Below are positions 62,759 through 64,000 of a stretch of 64,000 bases of DNA, piece by piece. Below the pieces are notes generated by a model that was given only the letters and a program-made list of their open reading frames with translations, was not told the DNA's origin and ran no database searches. The position numbers and the translations under genes were made by a program. The stretch's first letter is position 1. Each line of letters starts with the position of its first letter. Origin of the DNA: Nitrospira_D sp019636945 (lineage in GTDB: Bacteria; Nitrospirota; Nitrospiria; Nitrospirales; Nitrospiraceae); contig NZ_JBLFBO010000008.1 of NCBI RefSeq assembly GCF_047338595.1, positions 62,001-126,000 of the forward strand. Reading direction: 5' to 3'.

Positions 62759-63054
62759 ATGTGTCAGGCTACAGCAGGCACGAGGGTCCCATGCTCTTCA
62801 TGACACCTTTCCGACGTAGTTAGTACATTCTCCACTTCAGCTGTTTCTACAATCCAGATTCTGGACGGTCTGTGTCGCTATCCCCTCGTTTGGGGGTTGG
62901 GAATATTGGCGTTGGAAGGCTTGGGGGGATTGCACCTTGCATACAAAAAAGGGTACAGTCCGCCGGACGAGTCAGAATTGCGATAAAAGAGTACATACGG
63001 TAGCAAATACAGCGAACATCGACGTTCTCATTTTGAACAATTAGGAGGGCGACT
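62759..63054. other. Intergenic region before the surface-protein gene
   Basis: No gene seen. TAGGAGGGC before the ATG at 63055 is the ribosome-binding site. Confidence 0.4.
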
Positions 63055-64000
63055 ATGCGCAGCCTATGTCCATGGGTGCAGTGCCGAGGAGCAGTCGTAG
63101 CAGCATCGCTCGCGCTTGTATCAGCGGGAATCACGTTCAGTGTAGCCACCGAAACCAGTCAGGCCGCAGAGGGCTCCCTCCCACCAGCTATCGTGGCGGC
63201 AGACCTCGAATACAATGGGCGTGTTGCCGTCGGAGGGGAGCCCGTGACGGTCAAGATTGCCACTCCGAACAAGAATGGCGTGATGACCTTTCAGGGCACA
63301 GCCGGGCAACGCATCAATCTCGGTTTTAGTTCGGTCAGCCTCACACAGTTTCAGGTGTCGGTCTATGGGCCGGATGGGAGTCTGATTTCCAGACAGCCGA
63401 CCGCCGTCAGGAACTATTATGCCACTATGGGCACTCGACCACTCTCCTCACAGACACAGGTCCAGACATCTGCCACTGCGTACCAATTTACTGCTGATTC
63501 AGGTGCGACCATCTCCTCGAGCGAGATGAACGGCAGCAGCATAGACCTTGTCGAATTGCCGGCAACCGGGGTCTATACGATTTTCTTCGATCCCCTCAGC
63601 ACCTACACCGGAAGCTTCACGATCACCGTTTCACATGAGCTGGAGGGTACGATCGTGCCCCAGGGTTCGGCGGTATCGGTTGCTATCGGCCGTGCCGGGC
63701 AAAACGCTCGGTACACCTTCTCCGGCAACAGCGGTCAGGCGGTCAGCTTGCAGTTGAGTGATGTGACGATCAGAAGCGGGTATGTATCAATCCTCAAGCC
63801 GGACGGCAGTCCCCTGGGTCAGCCTACCTCATTCGCCCATGCGGGTGCGGTGGTCGATGCGCAAGTTCTTCCGACCTCCGGGATGTATGTGGTTCTGATC
63901 GATCCGGAGTTAAGCTATACCGGAAACGTAAAGCTTGCGCTCTACAATGCTCCGGATCTCCTGGGCAATATCATGATCGACCAGATGACGGTCACCCCGA
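63055..64000 (+). CDS. Large exported repeat protein, 3' end outside window
   Basis: 315 codons visible, open at the right edge. ATG 63055 follows TAGGAGG. Signal peptide about 1-40 (TSQAA). The mature part shows at least two similar beta domains of about 115-125 residues resembling bacterial pre-peptidase C-terminal (PPC)-like domains: FQGTAGQRINLGFSS … GVYTIFFDPLSTYTGSFTITV and FSGNSGQAVSLQLSD … GMYVVLIDPELSYTGNVKLAL. Probably a long cell-surface or secreted protein built from such repeats. Function unknown. Confidence 0.82.
   Translation, partial: MRSLCPWVQCRGAVVAASLALVSAGITFSVATETSQAAEGSLPPAIVAADLEYNGRVAVGGEPVTVKIATPNKNGVMTFQGTAGQRINLGFSSVSLTQFQVSVYGPDGSLISRQPTAVRNYYATMGTRPLSSQTQVQTSATAYQFTADSGATISSSEMNGSSIDLVELPATGVYTIFFDPLSTYTGSFTITVSHELEGTIVPQGSAVSVAIGRAGQNARYTFSGNSGQAVSLQLSDVTIRSGYVSILKPDGSPLGQPTSFAHAGAVVDAQVLPTSGMYVVLIDPELSYTGNVKLALYNAPDLLGNIMIDQMTVTP

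Overview
The window is a dense, roughly 57% GC (estimated by eye) bacterial chromosome segment. It has a diderm envelope (complete tolQ-tolR-tolA-tolB-pal set, lipoproteins, an outer-membrane beta-barrel protein), an Rh-type ammonium transporter, a GOGAT operon, DUF1015 and DUF5069 proteins, and a single small c-type cytochrome. The protein style and the mixture fit Nitrospira (Nitrospirota) best. The Rh-type rather than Amt-type transporter would fit a complete-ammonia-oxidiser (comammox clade A) lineage. That assignment is inference, because no amo, hao or nxr gene lies in the window.

Layout. 1-7.7 kb: a CHASE2 sensor cyclase (5' end outside the window), a giant FecR-TPR-beta-barrel protein, a cysteine-rich exported protein and a class II cyclic-nucleotide phosphodiesterase-like enzyme. 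7.8-10.6 kb (minus): alpha/beta hydrolase, thiD and a FlgO/CsgG-like exported protein. 10.8-12.5 kb: Rh ammonium transporter, then tRNA-Arg(ACG) followed by two decayed tandem copies. 12.7-16.7 kb (minus): small exported proteins, a GG-ending ubiquitin-like sulfur carrier, CCA-adding enzyme, galT. 16.9-21.6 kb: GH57 glucanohydrolase, VanZ-like protein and the amgK-murU peptidoglycan recycling pair. 21.6-25.6 kb (minus): NtrC-type regulator, DUF1015, polyprenyl diphosphate synthase. 25.8-31.8 kb: gltB-gltD. 31.8-34 kb: a small accessory-looking patch (broken ORF, cytosolic trypsin-like protease, FkbM methyltransferase) ending in a PilZ gene. 34.5-43.4 kb: DUF5069, membrane proteins, NlpC/P60-like lipoprotein, Ycf46-like AAA ATPase and other exported proteins. 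43.6-47.3 kb (minus): trpS, M50 peptidase, TPR/periplasmic-binding-fold protein. 47.4-61.8 kb (plus): xerD-like recombinase, tRNA-Val, tRNA-Asp, then a long co-directional run tolQRAB-pal-cpoB-cpoB-mutL-miaA-mtnP-pfkB-TPR lipoprotein-rodZ. 62-64 kb: a monohaem cytochrome c with a clear terminator, and the start of a large surface protein.

The most unusual signal is not a gene. At least eight places carry short arrays with a strict 7-bp period (around 7.7, 9.5, 16.8, 20.8, 23.0, 30.3, 35.2 and 40.7 kb). Each uses its own heptamer words, usually as a purine-rich arm followed by a complementary pyrimidine-rich arm, so the array can fold into a hairpin. Two copies share a nearly identical 29-bp segment and a similar 18-nt loop. 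One array lies inside the reading frame of a membrane protein, and another supplies the ribosome-binding region of gltD. The second notable signal is the triplicated 75-76-bp tRNA-Arg-derived unit at 12284-12510.

Functionally, the window combines nitrogen assimilation (Rh transporter, GOGAT), envelope maintenance (Tol-Pal, AmgK-MurU recycling, RodZ, LpoA-like protein), polysaccharide turnover (GH57, GalT), tRNA maturation (CCA enzyme, MiaA, possible thiolation carrier, TrpS) and a possible local cyclic-nucleotide circuit at the left end.
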